Shown: in pieces, positions 50,921 to 60,865 of the stretch | Numbering within the stretch: the stretch's first letter is position 1 | Layout of the letters: each line of letters starts with the position of its first letter | Source of the DNA: Mesorhizobium helmanticense | GTDB taxonomy: Bacteria; Pseudomonadota; Alphaproteobacteria; Rhizobiales; Rhizobiaceae | Assembly (NCBI RefSeq): GCF_003034915.1 | Contig: NZ_PZJX01000026.1 | Span: forward strand, 124,001-188,000 | Length of the DNA stretch: 64,000 nucleotides | Direction of reading: 5' to 3' | Made by a program: the position numbers and the translations under genes | Notes under the pieces: generated by a model | Told to the model about the DNA's origin: nothing | The model's input: only the letters and a program-made list of their open reading frames with translations | Databases searched by the model: none

Positions 50921-53900
50921 ATGGCAATTCTGGCCGCCGTCTACCACCTGACCCACTACAAATACGACCGGCCGGTCGTGCTTGGTCCCCAGGTCATCAG
51001 GCTGCAGCCGGCGCCGCATTCCCGCACCAAAGTGCTCAGCCATTCGCTGAAAGTCGAGCCGGCAAACCACTTCGTCAACCTGCAGCAGGATCCCTACGGC
51101 AATTTCCTTGCCCGCTTCGTCTTTCCGGAGCCGGTGAGCGAGCTCAAGATCGAGGTCGACCTCGTCGCCGACATGACGGTCTACAATCCGTTCGACTTCT
51201 TTGTCGAGCCATCGGCCGAGACGTTTCCGTTCGAGTACCCGGAAGAGATCAACGACGATCTCGCCATCTACCGGACGCCGGAGCCGGCTGGGCCGCTGCT
51301 GTCGTCCTTTCTCGCTACTGTCGACCGCAGCCCGAGGAACACGGTCGATTTCCTCGTCGACCTCAATGCGCGGCTGCAGCGCGAGATCGCCTATATCGTG
51401 CGGATGGAAACCGGCGTCTTCTCGCCGGAGGAGACGCTTGCCGCCAGGAAAGGCTCATGCCGCGACTCGAGCTGGCTGCTGGTGCAGATCCTCAGGAATC
51501 TCGGTATCGCCGCGCGCTTCGTCTCCGGCTATCTGATCCAGCTCAAGCCCGACCTCGTCGCGCTCGACGGGCCGCCCGGAACCGCTGTCGACTTCACCGA
51601 TCTGCATGCCTGGTGCGAGGTCTATCTGCCGGGCGCCGGCTGGATCGGCTTGGATCCGACCTCAGGCCTGCTCACCGGCGAAAGCCATGTGCCGCTGGCG
51701 GCGACGCCGCATTTCCGCAACGCTGCACCCATTTCCGGCATGGCAAGCTTCGCCAATGTCGAGTTCGGCTTCGATATGCGGGTCGACCGCATCGCCGAGC
51801 ATCCGCGCATCACCAAGCCGTTCTCCGACGAAAGCTGGCAGGCGCTCGATGCGCTCGGCAACAAGGTCGATGCGGCGCTCCAGGCCGGCGATGTGCGACT
51901 GACCATGGGCGGCGAGCCGACCTTCGTGTCGATCGACGATTTCGAGGCGGACGAATGGAACACCGCCGCCGTCGGCCCGACCAAACGCGAAAAGGCCGAC
52001 GCGCTGATCAGAAAACTGCGCGAGCGCTTCGCGCCGGGCGGCTTTCTCCACTATGGCCAGGGCAAATGGTATCCGGGCGAGAGCCTGCCGCGCTGGACGT
52101 TCTCGCTCTACTGGCGCACTGATGGCGAGCCGGTGTGGAGCGACCCGTCGCTGATCGCACGGGAAAAAAGCAAAGCCGATGTCGGGCCGAAGCAGGCCGA
52201 AAGCCTGCTGACGGCCATCGCCGGCGAGCTCGGCATCGACAAGGCGATGGTCAGCGAAGCCTATGAGGATCCGGCCGAGTGGCTGCTCAAGGAAGGCAAG
52301 CTGCCGGACAATGTCGACCCGTCCAATTCGAAGCTGGAAGACCCCGAAGAGCGCAGCCGCATGGCGAAGGTGTTCGAACGCGGCCTGACCAAGCCGTCGG
52401 GTTATGTGCTGCCGGTCCAGCGCTGGAACAGCCAGGCTTCGGGGCCGCGCTGGCGCTCGGAGAAATGGAAGACGCGCCGCGGCCGGCTTTTCCTGGTGCC
52501 GGGCGATTCACCGGTCGGCTACCGTTTGCCGCTGGGTACGCTGCCCTATGTGCCGCCGGCGCAGTTCCCCTACATCGTGCCGGTCGACCCGTCGCTGCCG
52601 CGTGGTCCGTTGCCGGCGCGCGAGGCCATCTTGCCCCAGGCTGCTCCGGCCGAACTGGAGGGCGCCGACGAGATGGCGCGCCGCCAGCAGGCGGCATCGT
52701 TTACGGCCACGACTGGTCAGCAGGATCGCGTCGAGCAGGAGATTACCGAGATCGGTGGCGCGGTGCGCACGGCACTCTCGGTCGAGCCGCGCGAGGGGCG
52801 GCTTTGCGTGTTCATGCCGCCGGTCGAGGCCTTGGAGGACTATCTCGAACTCGTTGCGGCGGCGGAAAACGCGGCAAGGGCGATCGGGGTGCCGGTGCAT
52901 ATCGAAGGCTATGGCCCGCCGCACGATCCGCGCCTCAACGTCATCAGGGTGGCGCCTGATCCCGGCGTCATCGAGGTCAACATCCACCCGGCCGCGAATT
53001 GGCAGGATTGCGTGGCGACGACCACGGCGATCTACGAGGAGGCGCGGCAGACGCGGCTCGGCGCCGACAAGTTCATGATCGACGGCCGCCACACCGGCAC
53101 CGGCGGCGGCAATCATGTCGTCGTTGGCGGCGCGACGCCCGACGACAGTCCGTTCCTGCGCCGCCCGGATCTGTTGAAGAGCCTGGTGCTGCAATGGCAG
53201 CGGCATCCCTCGCTGTCCTATCTGTTCTCGGGCCTGTTCATCGGCCCGACCAGCCAGGCGCCGCGCTTCGACGAGGCGCGCCACGATTCGCTCTATGAGC
53301 TCGAGATCGCGATGGCACAGGTGCCGCATCCCGACAGCGGTAGCGCGCCGCTGCCGTGGCTGGTCGACCGGCTGTTCCGCAACCTCCTGACCGACGTGAC
53401 AGGCAATACGCACCGCTCGGAAATCTGCATCGACAAATTGTTTTCGCCCGACGGTCCGACCGGTCGGCTGGGGCTGGTCGAGTTCCGCGGTTTCGAAATG
53501 CCGCCCAATGCGCGCATGAGCCTGGCGCAGCAATTGCTGGTGCGCGCCATCATCGCCCGCGCCTGGAAGAACCCGCTCGACGGCCGCTTCGTGCGCTGGG
53601 GCACCTCGCTGCACGACCGTTTCATGCTGCCGCACTATGTCTGGGCCGACTTTCTCGACGTGCTCGACGACCTCAAGCTAAACGGCTTCGAATTCCGTCC
53701 CGAATGGTTCGACGCGCAGCTCGAATTTCGCTTTCCGTTCTGCGGCGAGGTCCGGCATGCCGGCATCAAGCTGGAGCTGCGGCAGGCGCTGGAGCCATGG
53801 CATGTCATGGGCGAACAAGGCGCTATCGGCGGCACGGTGCGCTTCGTCGATTCCTCGGTCGAGCGGCTGCAGGTGAAGACCGAAGGTCTCAACCCGGAAC

Positions 53901-54280
53901 GCCATGCCGTCGTCTGCAACGGCCGCATCGTGCCGCTGAAGGTGACCGACAACAGGGAGATCGCGGTGGCGGGCGTCCGCTTCAAGGCCTGGCAGCCGGC
54001 CTCTGGCCTGCATCCGGCGCTGCCGGTCAACACGCCGCTGGTCTTCGACATCTACGATCGCTGGTCGGGCCGGGCGGTGGGCGGCTGCGTCTACCATGTC
54101 GCGCATCCCGGCGGGCGCAATTACGACACTTTCCCGGTCAATGGCAACGAGGCGGAGGCACGGCGGCTTGCCCGCTTCGAGCCGCGCGGCCACACACCGT
54201 CAGCCTATGTGCTGCGCGACGAAGAAGCCGCTGAAGATTTCCCGATGACCCTTGACCTCAGGCGGCCACCAAGACTCTGA
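50921..54280 (+). CDS. Transglutaminase - DUF2126 fusion protein
   Basis: A 1119-residue protein. Residues about 1-270 form a bacterial transglutaminase-like domain with its N-terminal beta region; the catalytic triad is Cys180 ([10 protein letters not shown]), His229 ([11 protein letters not shown]) and Asp245 (GLDPTSG). The rest is DUF2126, an alpha/beta domain with [22 protein letters not shown] and [20 protein letters not shown], proposed to be peptide- or amide-bond related. It is the first gene of a three-gene cassette with 6-bp and 2-bp gaps. Known analysis of amidoligase-type systems groups these genes as a peptide-modifying set; the substrate is not established. Confidence 0.92.
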   Translation: MAILAAVYHLTHYKYDRPVVLGPQVIRLQPAPHSRTKVLSHSLKVEPANHFVNLQQDPYGNFLARFVFPEPVSELKIEVDLVADMTVYNPFDFFVEPSAETFPFEYPEEINDDLAIYRTPEPAGPLLSSFLATVDRSPRNTVDFLVDLNARLQREIAYIVRMETGVFSPEETLAARKGSCRDSSWLLVQILRNLGIAARFVSGYLIQLKPDLVALDGPPGTAVDFTDLHAWCEVYLPGAGWIGLDPTSGLLTGESHVPLAATPHFRNAAPISGMASFANVEFGFDMRVDRIAEHPRITKPFSDESWQALDALGNKVDAALQAGDVRLTMGGEPTFVSIDDFEADEWNTAAVGPTKREKADALIRKLRERFAPGGFLHYGQGKWYPGESLPRWTFSLYWRTDGEPVWSDPSLIAREKSKADVGPKQAESLLTAIAGELGIDKAMVSEAYEDPAEWLLKEGKLPDNVDPSNSKLEDPEERSRMAKVFERGLTKPSGYVLPVQRWNSQASGPRWRSEKWKTRRGRLFLVPGDSPVGYRLPLGTLPYVPPAQFPYIVPVDPSLPRGPLPAREAILPQAAPAELEGADEMARRQQAASFTATTGQQDRVEQEITEIGGAVRTALSVEPREGRLCVFMPPVEALEDYLELVAAAENAARAIGVPVHIEGYGPPHDPRLNVIRVAPDPGVIEVNIHPAANWQDCVATTTAIYEEARQTRLGADKFMIDGRHTGTGGGNHVVVGGATPDDSPFLRRPDLLKSLVLQWQRHPSLSYLFSGLFIGPTSQAPRFDEARHDSLYELEIAMAQVPHPDSGSAPLPWLVDRLFRNLLTDVTGNTHRSEICIDKLFSPDGPTGRLGLVEFRGFEMPPNARMSLAQQLLVRAIIARAWKNPLDGRFVRWGTSLHDRFMLPHYVWADFLDVLDDLKLNGFEFRPEWFDAQLEFRFPFCGEVRHAGIKLELRQALEPWHVMGEQGAIGGTVRFVDSSVERLQVKTEGLNPERHAVVCNGRIVPLKVTDNREIAVAGVRFKAWQPASGLHPALPVNTPLVFDIYDRWSGRAVGGCVYHVAHPGGRNYDTFPVNGNEAEARRLARFEPRGHTPSAYVLRDEEAAEDFPMTLDLRRPPRL

Positions 54281-54286
54281 TCAACG

Positions 54287-56698
54287 ATGGCAAAGGGGAA
54301 TCAGAAAAAACTACGCGGCAAGCCGCTGGTCCATAGTCTGCTGGAACACTACCAGCCGATCGACGGCGTCGTCGACGAGATGGTCGATGCATCGGGCAAC
54401 CCCCGCCCGGTCTGGAAGGACTTCATCGAGGCGCTGGAAGAACTGGGGCCGGAAAAGCTCGGCCAGCGCTTCGCCCGCGCCGACCAGTATCTGCGCGACG
54501 CCGGCGTCTACTACCGCGTCTACGACAAGGCCGGCGCCAATGAGCGGGAATGGCCGCTGGCGCATGTCCCCCTGCTGATCGAGGAGAAGGAATGGGCCGA
54601 CATCAGCGCCGGCCTGGTCCAGCGGGCCGATCTGTTCGAGGAAACGCTTGCCGACATCTACGGGCCGAACCGGCTGGTCGAGAAGGGCATCCTGCCGGCG
54701 GGGCTGATCGCGGCGAGCCCGGAATATTTGCGGCCGGTGGTCGGTGTCAGGCCTGCCAGTGGGCATTTCCTGCATTTCTGCGCCTTCGAGCTTGGCCGCG
54801 GTCCTGACGGCCGCTGGTGGGTTCTGGGCGACCGCACGCAGGCGCCATCGGGCGCGGGCTTCGCGCTTGAAAACCGCGTCGCCACGACGCGGGCGCTGTC
54901 CGACATCTATGGCGAGATGCATGTGCACCGCCTTGCCGGCTTCTTCCGCCGCTTTCGCGACGCGTTGAACGGCATGGCCAACGTGTCCGGTGGCCGCGTC
55001 GCCATCCTGACGCCGGGGCCGCTCAACGAAACCTATTACGAACATGCCTATATCGCGCGCTATCTCGGCATCATGCTGCTTGAAGGCGAGGATTTGACCG
55101 TCTCCGGCGGCAGGCTGATGGTGCGCACCGTTTCGGGCCTGATGCCGGTCAGCGTGCTGTGGCGGCGGCTGGACGCCGCCTTCGCCGACCCGCTCGAACT
55201 CAGGCCGGAGTCGCAGATCGGCACGCCGGGGCTGGTCGAGGCGATCCGGCGCGGTGCCGTTTCGGCGGTCAATGCGCTCGGTTCCGGCCTGATGGAGACA
55301 CGGGCGTTGCTCTCCTTCCTGCCGAAGGTTGCGCGCGAATTGCGGGGCGAGGCGCTTTTGTTGCCCAGCGTCGCCACCTGGTGGTGCGGGCAGGAGAGCG
55401 AACGCCGGCACGTGCTCGCCAATTTCGACCGCATGGTGATCGGTCCGGCGCTGTCGACGCGGCTTGCCTTCGAGGACGACAATTTGACCAAACTCGGCTC
55501 GGCGTTGTCCGACGAGGAGCGGGCCGAACTGATCGCGCGGATCGAACGGGACGGCGGCGATTTCGTCGGTCAGGAAGCGGTGACGCTTTCGACCACCCCG
55601 GTCTATGTCGGCGGCCGACTGGAGCCACGGCCGGCAAGCCTGCGCGTCTATCTGGCGCGCACGCCGGAAGGCTGGACGGTGATGCCGGGCGGCTTTGCCC
55701 GGGTCGGCTTTTCGCTCGATCCGACGGCGATCGCCATGCAGCGCGGCGGTCAGGCGGCGGATGTGTGGGTGATCAGCGACAGGCCTGTCGAGCGCGAGAC
55801 GCTGCTGCCGCAGGAGCACGACAGCTTCACCCGCACCATGCCGGGCAGCCTGCCCAGCCGCTCGGCGGAGAACCTGACTTGGCTCGGCCGCTATATCGAG
55901 CGCTCGGAAGACACGGTGCGCATCCTGCGCGCCTATCATGTGCGGCTGGCGGAGACCTCCGATCCGGAGATTCCCTTGCTTGCCGATATCAGGGACTATC
56001 TCGAACCTTTCGGCATCGACGTTCAATCGGCAATCCCTTCGGGGCTGATCTCGACGCTGGACAGCGCCGTCTATAGCGCCGGGCAGATCCGCGACCGGTT
56101 CTCGCCCGACGGCTGGCTGGCGCTGAAGGATCTGTCGAAGACCATTCACCAATTCGCGGAGACGGTGGCGCCGGGCGATGATGCGACGCGAGCGATGACG
56201 GTCATGCTGCGCAAGCTCGCCGGGTTTTCCGGCCTGCTGCATGAGAATATGTATCGCTTCACCGGCTGGCGTTTCCTGGAGATCGGTCGGCGCCTGGAGC
56301 GCGGCATCCAGATCGCCCGCACGCTTGCCCGGCTGACCGGGACGGCGGCGCCGGACGGTGCGCTCGACATGATGCTGGAGATCGGCGACAGCGTCATGAC
56401 CCACCGGCGGCAGTATCCAGTGCAGGCCGGCCGGCGCACGGTGATTGATCTCCTGGTGCTCGATCCGCTCAACCCGCGTTCGATCCTGTTCCAGCTCGAA
56501 CGGCTGAAGGCCGAAATCGCGCTGTTGCCCGCTGTCGGCGGGGAGGGGCACATGTCGCTGGCGGCGAAAGAGATATTGCAGCTCAACACGGCCATCGCCA
56601 TCAAGGAGCCTTCGGATATGACGGCAAAGGCGCTCGACGATCTCGCCAATGAGATAGGCGGTCTCTACAGCAGCCTTGCCAAAGCCTATTTCGGGTAA
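54287..56698 (+). CDS. Circularly permuted ATP-grasp - alpha-E domain protein
   Basis: An 803-residue fusion. The N-terminal part (about 1-480) is a circularly permuted ATP-grasp ligase (DUF404/DUF407 type) with GPNRLVEKGILPAGLIAASPEYLRPVVG, GVGFALENR-like and PGPLNETYYEHAYIARYLGIMLLEGEDL. The C-terminal 300 residues are an alpha-E (DUF403) all-helical domain starting around SAENLTWLGRYIERSEDTVRILRAY. In many genomes the two are separate genes; here they are fused. It probably makes an amide-linked peptide or modifies glutamate-like residues, with the flanking transglutaminase-like enzymes hydrolysing or transferring it. Confidence 0.93.
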   Translation: MAKGNQKKLRGKPLVHSLLEHYQPIDGVVDEMVDASGNPRPVWKDFIEALEELGPEKLGQRFARADQYLRDAGVYYRVYDKAGANEREWPLAHVPLLIEEKEWADISAGLVQRADLFEETLADIYGPNRLVEKGILPAGLIAASPEYLRPVVGVRPASGHFLHFCAFELGRGPDGRWWVLGDRTQAPSGAGFALENRVATTRALSDIYGEMHVHRLAGFFRRFRDALNGMANVSGGRVAILTPGPLNETYYEHAYIARYLGIMLLEGEDLTVSGGRLMVRTVSGLMPVSVLWRRLDAAFADPLELRPESQIGTPGLVEAIRRGAVSAVNALGSGLMETRALLSFLPKVARELRGEALLLPSVATWWCGQESERRHVLANFDRMVIGPALSTRLAFEDDNLTKLGSALSDEERAELIARIERDGGDFVGQEAVTLSTTPVYVGGRLEPRPASLRVYLARTPEGWTVMPGGFARVGFSLDPTAIAMQRGGQAADVWVISDRPVERETLLPQEHDSFTRTMPGSLPSRSAENLTWLGRYIERSEDTVRILRAYHVRLAETSDPEIPLLADIRDYLEPFGIDVQSAIPSGLISTLDSAVYSAGQIRDRFSPDGWLALKDLSKTIHQFAETVAPGDDATRAMTVMLRKLAGFSGLLHENMYRFTGWRFLEIGRRLERGIQIARTLARLTGTAAPDGALDMMLEIGDSVMTHRRQYPVQAGRRTVIDLLVLDPLNPRSILFQLERLKAEIALLPAVGGEGHMSLAAKEILQLNTAIAIKEPSDMTAKALDDLANEIGGLYSSLAKAYFG

Positions 56699-56700
56699 GC

Positions 56701-57585
56701 ATGCTTTACGACATCAGGCTTCATCTCAGCTACGACTACGATGCGGCGGCCGGCGGCGGCCGCCATCAGGTCCGCGTGCTGCCGTCGACGATATCAGGCG
56801 TGCAGCGCGTGATCGCCGCTTCGCTGTCGTTTGCGCCGGCGCCGGGCGAACGCTCGGATTTTTCCGATTTCTTCGGCAACAGCGTCACCTCGATCGCCTT
56901 TCGCGACGTGCATGATGCGCTCGACATCAGGATGAGCGCGCGGGTTTCGGTCTCGCGGCCGGAGATTGGTCTGGACGTGTCGCCCGACATTCGCCGGCTG
57001 CGGGAGGAACTCGATGCGGTGCGATCGCTCTCGCCCGGATCGCCGCATCACTTCCTGGCTGCCAGCGATCACGCCGGCATCGACGCTGCTATCACGGCCT
57101 ACGCACGCGGTAGTGCCGGCAGCTCGGCTGTCAGCACGGCGATGAACCTGTGCAACCGCATCCACCACGATTTCACCTATGACGGCGAGGCGACCACGGT
57201 GCGCACCCGGGCCAGCGACGCTTTCGGCCTGAAGCGGGGGGTGTGCCAGGACTTTTCCCACATCATGATCGCCGGCCTGCGAGGGCTCGGCATTCCGGCC
57301 GGCTATGTCAGCGGCTTCCTGCGCACCATCCCGCCGAAGGGCAAGCCGCGGCTCGAGGGCGCCGACGCCATGCATGCGTGGGTCAAGGTGTGGTGCGGGC
57401 GCGATGCCGGCTGGCAGGAATTCGATCCGACCAACGGGATGCGGGCCAGCAACGACCACATCACCGTCGGCCATGGCCGCGACTATTCGGATGTGGCGCC
57501 GATCGTCGGCGTCCTGAAGACGACAGGCGGGCAGGTCGGCGAGCAAGCCGTCGACGTCATCCCCGTCGTGCTCGAGAAGGCCTGA
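56701..57585 (+). CDS. Transglutaminase-like cysteine peptidase
   Basis: A 294-residue protein with an N-terminal beta-rich region (MLYDIRLHLSYDYDAAAGGG...) and a transglutaminase core: Cys182 (LKRGVCQDFSH), His225 (DAMHAWVKVW) and Asp242 (FDPTNGM). All three catalytic residues are present. It is third in the cassette, 2 bp after the ATP-grasp gene, so all three act together. Cytoplasmic, with no signal peptide. Confidence 0.93.
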   Translation: MLYDIRLHLSYDYDAAAGGGRHQVRVLPSTISGVQRVIAASLSFAPAPGERSDFSDFFGNSVTSIAFRDVHDALDIRMSARVSVSRPEIGLDVSPDIRRLREELDAVRSLSPGSPHHFLAASDHAGIDAAITAYARGSAGSSAVSTAMNLCNRIHHDFTYDGEATTVRTRASDAFGLKRGVCQDFSHIMIAGLRGLGIPAGYVSGFLRTIPPKGKPRLEGADAMHAWVKVWCGRDAGWQEFDPTNGMRASNDHITVGHGRDYSDVAPIVGVLKTTGGQVGEQAVDVIPVVLEKA

Positions 57586-57663
57586 TAGCAGTCCAAAAGC
57601 CAGGAGCCGGAACCAGCGGCCGGTCCGGCGCTTATCTATGGGAAATTTTTCCATGGAGAGGAC

Positions 57664-58806
57664 ATGCTGGACAAATCGGAGTCGCCGTCAGGCCGATTGG
57701 CCACCATATCGGGCAACGCGTCGAAGAATGGGGCGTCGAAGAATGGGGCGTCGAAGAATGGGGCGCCGAGGAACGGCGGCGAAGCCTCCGCCGACCGAGC
57801 TTCGCTCGCCTATGTCAGCGACGCCGAGCCCGGCATCCGTCGTGTCAGGACCGGCAAGGGATTTTCGTACAAAGGGCCGAACAGACGAGCCGTGAGTGAG
57901 GATGCCGTCGCGCGCATCAAGGCGCTCGCAATACCGCCAGCCTGGACCGATGTGTGGATTTCGCCAGACGCCAACGGCCATATCCAGGCAACGGGCCGGG
58001 ACCAACGCGGACGCAAGCAATATCGCTATCATGCACAATGGGCCGAGGAGCGGGACGGCGTTAAATATTCGAGCCTGATTGCCTTTGCAGAAAGCCTGCC
58101 TGAACTGCGACGCCAGATCGACGCCGATCTGCGCCGTCGCGGCCTGCCGCTGGAGCGGGTTGTCGCTGCTGTGGTCTGGCTGCTCGACAACACTATGATC
58201 CGCGTCGGCAATGCCGCCTACGCTCGTGACAATAACAGCTTTGGGCTGACCACGCTGCGTGACCGGCATGTCGACATCAAGGGCTCAAGCCTGCGCTTTG
58301 CTTTCAAAGGTAAGTCCGGCAAGGAATGGAAGCTGAAACTCGTCGATCGCCGGATCGCGCGCATCGTGCGTGGCGCCCAGGATTTGCCGGGCCAGAAGCT
58401 GTTCCAGTATCTCGACGAGGACGGAAACAGGCGGCCGATCCGCTCCGACGACGTCAACCGCTACATCAGGGACAAGGCCGGAGCCGATTTCAGTTCAAAG
58501 CATTTCCGCACCTGGGGCGGCACCATCCATGCCGCGTCGCTGTTTGCGCAGACGGAGCGCCCTGAAAGCCCGGCACAACAGAAGCGGGTGATCAACGGCG
58601 TCATCGACAAGGTGGCCGAGCGGCTTGGCAATACGCGCGCCGTCTGCCGCAAATGCTACATCCATCCGCAAGTCTTCGACGCTTGGTCCGAAGGACGGCT
58701 GCTCGGCGAAATGACGGAGGCGAACAGAAGGAAGCGGTCGATACAAGGCCTCGATGACGAGGAAGCGCTCGTCCTGAGATGGCTGAAGGCGTGGGAGGGC
58801 TGCTAG
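57664..58806 (+). CDS. DNA topoisomerase IB
   Basis: A 380-residue type IB topoisomerase of the bacterial/poxvirus kind. After a variable N-terminal region come the N-terminal clamp (YVSDAEPGIRRVRTGKGFSY) and the catalytic domain with VVAAVVWLLDNTMIRVGNAAYARDNNSFGLTTLR, a KSSKE-like FAFKGKSGKEWKL, and the active Tyr332 in VCRKCYIHPQVFDAW. It relaxes supercoils without ATP. The N-terminus includes a four-times repeated ASKNG-type stretch encoded by a DNA tandem repeat, probably disordered. ATG at 57664 follows GGAGAGGAC. Confidence 0.93.
   Translation: MLDKSESPSGRLATISGNASKNGASKNGASKNGAPRNGGEASADRASLAYVSDAEPGIRRVRTGKGFSYKGPNRRAVSEDAVARIKALAIPPAWTDVWISPDANGHIQATGRDQRGRKQYRYHAQWAEERDGVKYSSLIAFAESLPELRRQIDADLRRRGLPLERVVAAVVWLLDNTMIRVGNAAYARDNNSFGLTTLRDRHVDIKGSSLRFAFKGKSGKEWKLKLVDRRIARIVRGAQDLPGQKLFQYLDEDGNRRPIRSDDVNRYIRDKAGADFSSKHFRTWGGTIHAASLFAQTERPESPAQQKRVINGVIDKVAERLGNTRAVCRKCYIHPQVFDAWSEGRLLGEMTEANRRKRSIQGLDDEEALVLRWLKAWEGC
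57721..57780 (+). repeat. 15-bp tandem repeat inside the topoisomerase IB gene
   Basis: Three identical 15-bp units (TCGAAGAATGGGGCG at 57721, 57736 and 57751) and a fourth diverged unit (57766-57780). The length keeps the frame, coding for repeated SKNGA. Unit number may vary between strains. Confidence 0.9.
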
Positions 58807-58863
58807 GTTCGGCCTGTCGACGGCTTGTGTCTCCGTGGCAGGGCGATTTTTTTATCGACGCAC

Positions 58864-58890
58864 TGTCGGGATCAGTCCTAGTGTTTCGTC
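58864..58890 (+). promoter_or_regulatory. Candidate ECF42-type promoter upstream of the DGPF-sigma pair
   Basis: TGTCGG (58864-58869), a 17-bp spacer and CGTC (58887-58890) lie 24 bp before the DGPF gene start. This matches the TGTCGA / CG(A/T)C pattern reported for ECF42 sigma factors, suggesting autoregulation. A second TGTCGA occurs at 58815-58820 but without a good -10 partner at the right distance. Confidence 0.5.
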
Positions 58891-58914
58891 CTTTGACGGA
58901 GAAAAGGACATCCC

Positions 58915-59289
58915 ATGCTCTACGCTATCCTCTGCTACGCTTCTGAAGACGTCGTCTGCTCCTGGAGCAAGGAACAGGATGACGAGGTCATGACGAAACT
59001 TCTCGGCGTGCAGGAAAAATACGCTCAAGCCGGCCGGCTTGGCCCGGTGGCGCGGCTGCTGCCGACGACGGCCGCGACAACGCTGAGGAAGGTCAAGGGC
59101 GAAGCGGTCGTCATCGACGGACCATTTGCCGAAACCAAGGAACAATTCCTCGGTTTCTACACGCTCGAATGCAACGATCTCGATGAGGCGGTCGATTTCG
59201 CGCGCGAGCTTTCCGAGGTCAATCCCAGCGGCGGCTCCTACGAGATACGGCCGGTTTCGCTCTTCAATCCCGCCAAGGTTTCCGCATGA
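58915..59289 (+). CDS. YCII/DGPF-domain protein paired with ECF42-type sigma factor
   Basis: A 124-residue DGPF-family protein with AVVIDGPFAETKEQFLGFYTLEC. It resembles the protein at 819-1193 in length and layout (MLYAILCYA versus MFYAILAYH). It overlaps the sigma gene by 4 bp, so the two are co-translated. DGPF genes are the usual companions and targets of ECF42 sigma factors; the reaction they carry out is unknown. Confidence 0.92.
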   Translation: MLYAILCYASEDVVCSWSKEQDDEVMTKLLGVQEKYAQAGRLGPVARLLPTTAATTLRKVKGEAVVIDGPFAETKEQFLGFYTLECNDLDEAVDFARELSEVNPSGGSYEIRPVSLFNPAKVSA

Positions 59290-60560
59290 CCGACCTTACC
59301 TGGATCAGCACGGCGATCAGCACCGCCCGCCCACAGGCGATGGGCGCGCTGCTGCGCTACTTTCGCGATCTCGATGCCGCGGAAGAGGCTTTCCAGGATG
59401 CATGCCTGAGAGCGTTGAACAACTGGCCGAAGAATGGCCCGCCGCGCGATCCGGCGGCCTGGCTGATCTTTGTCGGCCGCAACAGCGGCATCGATGCGGT
59501 GCGCAAGCGCGCCAAGCAGGCGCCGCTGCCGGAGGAAGACCAGATCTCCGACCTTGAGGATGCCGAAACCGATATCGCCGAGCGGCTGGACGGCGCGCAC
59601 TACCGCGACGACATCTTGCGGCTGCTGTTCATCTGCTGCCATCCCGATCTGCCGGCCACGCAGCAGATCGCCGTGGCATTGCGCATCGTCTCCGGCCTGA
59701 CGGTCAAGCAGATCGCCCGCGCCTTCCTTGTCGGCGAAAGCGCCATGGAGCAGCGCATCACCCGCGCCAAGGCGCGCATTGCAGATGCCGGCGTGCCGTT
59801 CGAGACGCCCGGTGCGGTCGAGCGCTCGGAACGGCTCGCCGCTGTCGCCGCCATGGTCTATCTGATCTTCAACGAAGGCTATTCGACCAATAGTGGCGAG
59901 GCTCCGGCCCGCGCCCCGCTCTGCGAAGAGGCGATCCGGCTGGCAAGGTTGCTTCTGCGGCTGTTTCAGACCGAGCCGGAGATCATGGGCCTGACGGCGC
60001 TGCTGCTGCTCCAGCATGCGCGTGCGCCGGCGCGCTTCGACGAGAATGGCGAGATCGTGCTGCTCGAGGACCAGGACCGCAGCCTGTGGAGCCGCAAGAT
60101 GATCGACGAGGGGCTGGCGCTGGTCGACAAGGCGCTGCGCCACCAGAAGCCCGGGCCTTACCAGGTGCAGTCGGCGATCGCCGCGCTGCATGCGCGGGCG
60201 GCAAAGCCCGAGGATACCGACTGGACCGAGATCGACCTGCTCTACAGCCTGCTCGAGCAAATGCAGCCGTCGCCGGTGGTGACGCTCAATCGCGCCGTCG
60301 CGGTCGCCAAGGTGCGCGGGCCGGAAGCAGCACTTGCCATGATCGAGCCGCTGGAACAAAAGCTATCCGGCTATTTCCACTTCTTCGGCCTCAAGGGCGG
60401 CCTGTTGATGCAGCTTGGCCGGGGCGATGAGGCACGCACTGCCTTCGACCGCGCCATCGCGCTTGCCAATACGGCCGCCGAGGCCGCCCACATCCGCATG
60501 CATATCGACCGGCTGATGAAGGACGGCGCGGCCCAGGGGGCTTCCCGAAAGGCGCTCTGA
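59286..60560 (+). CDS. ECF42-type RNA polymerase sigma factor with C-terminal extension
   Basis: A 424-residue sigma factor, over twice the length of a basic ECF. Region 2 (about 20-85: DLDAAEEAFQDACLRALNNWP) and region 4 (about 130-180: LRIVSGLTVKQIARAFLVGESAMEQRITRAKARI) are followed by a long helical, TPR-like extension starting RSERLAAVAAMVYLIFNEGYSTNSGE, as in ECF42. The motif LLEQMQPSPVVTLNRAVAVAKVRGPEAAL is diagnostic for that group. No anti-sigma gene is present, in line with control through the C-terminal extension. Confidence 0.94.
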   Translation: MTDLTWISTAISTARPQAMGALLRYFRDLDAAEEAFQDACLRALNNWPKNGPPRDPAAWLIFVGRNSGIDAVRKRAKQAPLPEEDQISDLEDAETDIAERLDGAHYRDDILRLLFICCHPDLPATQQIAVALRIVSGLTVKQIARAFLVGESAMEQRITRAKARIADAGVPFETPGAVERSERLAAVAAMVYLIFNEGYSTNSGEAPARAPLCEEAIRLARLLLRLFQTEPEIMGLTALLLLQHARAPARFDENGEIVLLEDQDRSLWSRKMIDEGLALVDKALRHQKPGPYQVQSAIAALHARAAKPEDTDWTEIDLLYSLLEQMQPSPVVTLNRAVAVAKVRGPEAALAMIEPLEQKLSGYFHFFGLKGGLLMQLGRGDEARTAFDRAIALANTAAEAAHIRMHIDRLMKDGAAQGASRKAL

Positions 60561-60596
60561 ACCTGGTTCAACGGTCTGATCCCGGCCTAAGGCCTG

Positions 60597-60724
60597 TTGA
60601 TATTCAGGTGAGGCTGGCCTGCAAATGGCGATTTCCTGCGCTTCCGGTGCTCACGTACTTTGAGTACGCTCCGCTCCGGTTCTCGGAAACCGTCATTTTC
60701 GACTCAGCCTGACCTGAATCTCAA
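60597..60724. repeat. Large imperfect palindromic intergenic element
   Basis: 128 bp with nearly complementary ends: TTGATATTCAGGTGAGGCTG and the inverse of CAGCCTGACCTGAATCTCAA (18 of 20 pairs). The centre has a second palindrome around GCTCACGTACTTTGAGTACGCTCCGC. It fills most of the gap between the sigma and aldehyde dehydrogenase genes. Similar long palindromes with a GTACTTTGAGTAC core are common in proteobacterial intergenic DNA; function unknown. Confidence 0.7.
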
Positions 60725-60865
60725 CACACCTTCGACCATGCCGGGGTGGCGATTTTTCCCCGAAACGCGTAATGCCACGCCATGACAGCGCCTGATGTGC
60801 CCGATGGCGCACGGCGCAAGGCTTTGACCTCCGTCCTTTGAGCGACGGACCTGAAAGGGAAAAAT

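Noticed and set aside
54311..56551. A 746-codon open frame antisense to the ATP-grasp gene
   Set aside because: Arg/Gln-rich mirror of a strongly biased gene, without a ribosome site or recognisable motif.
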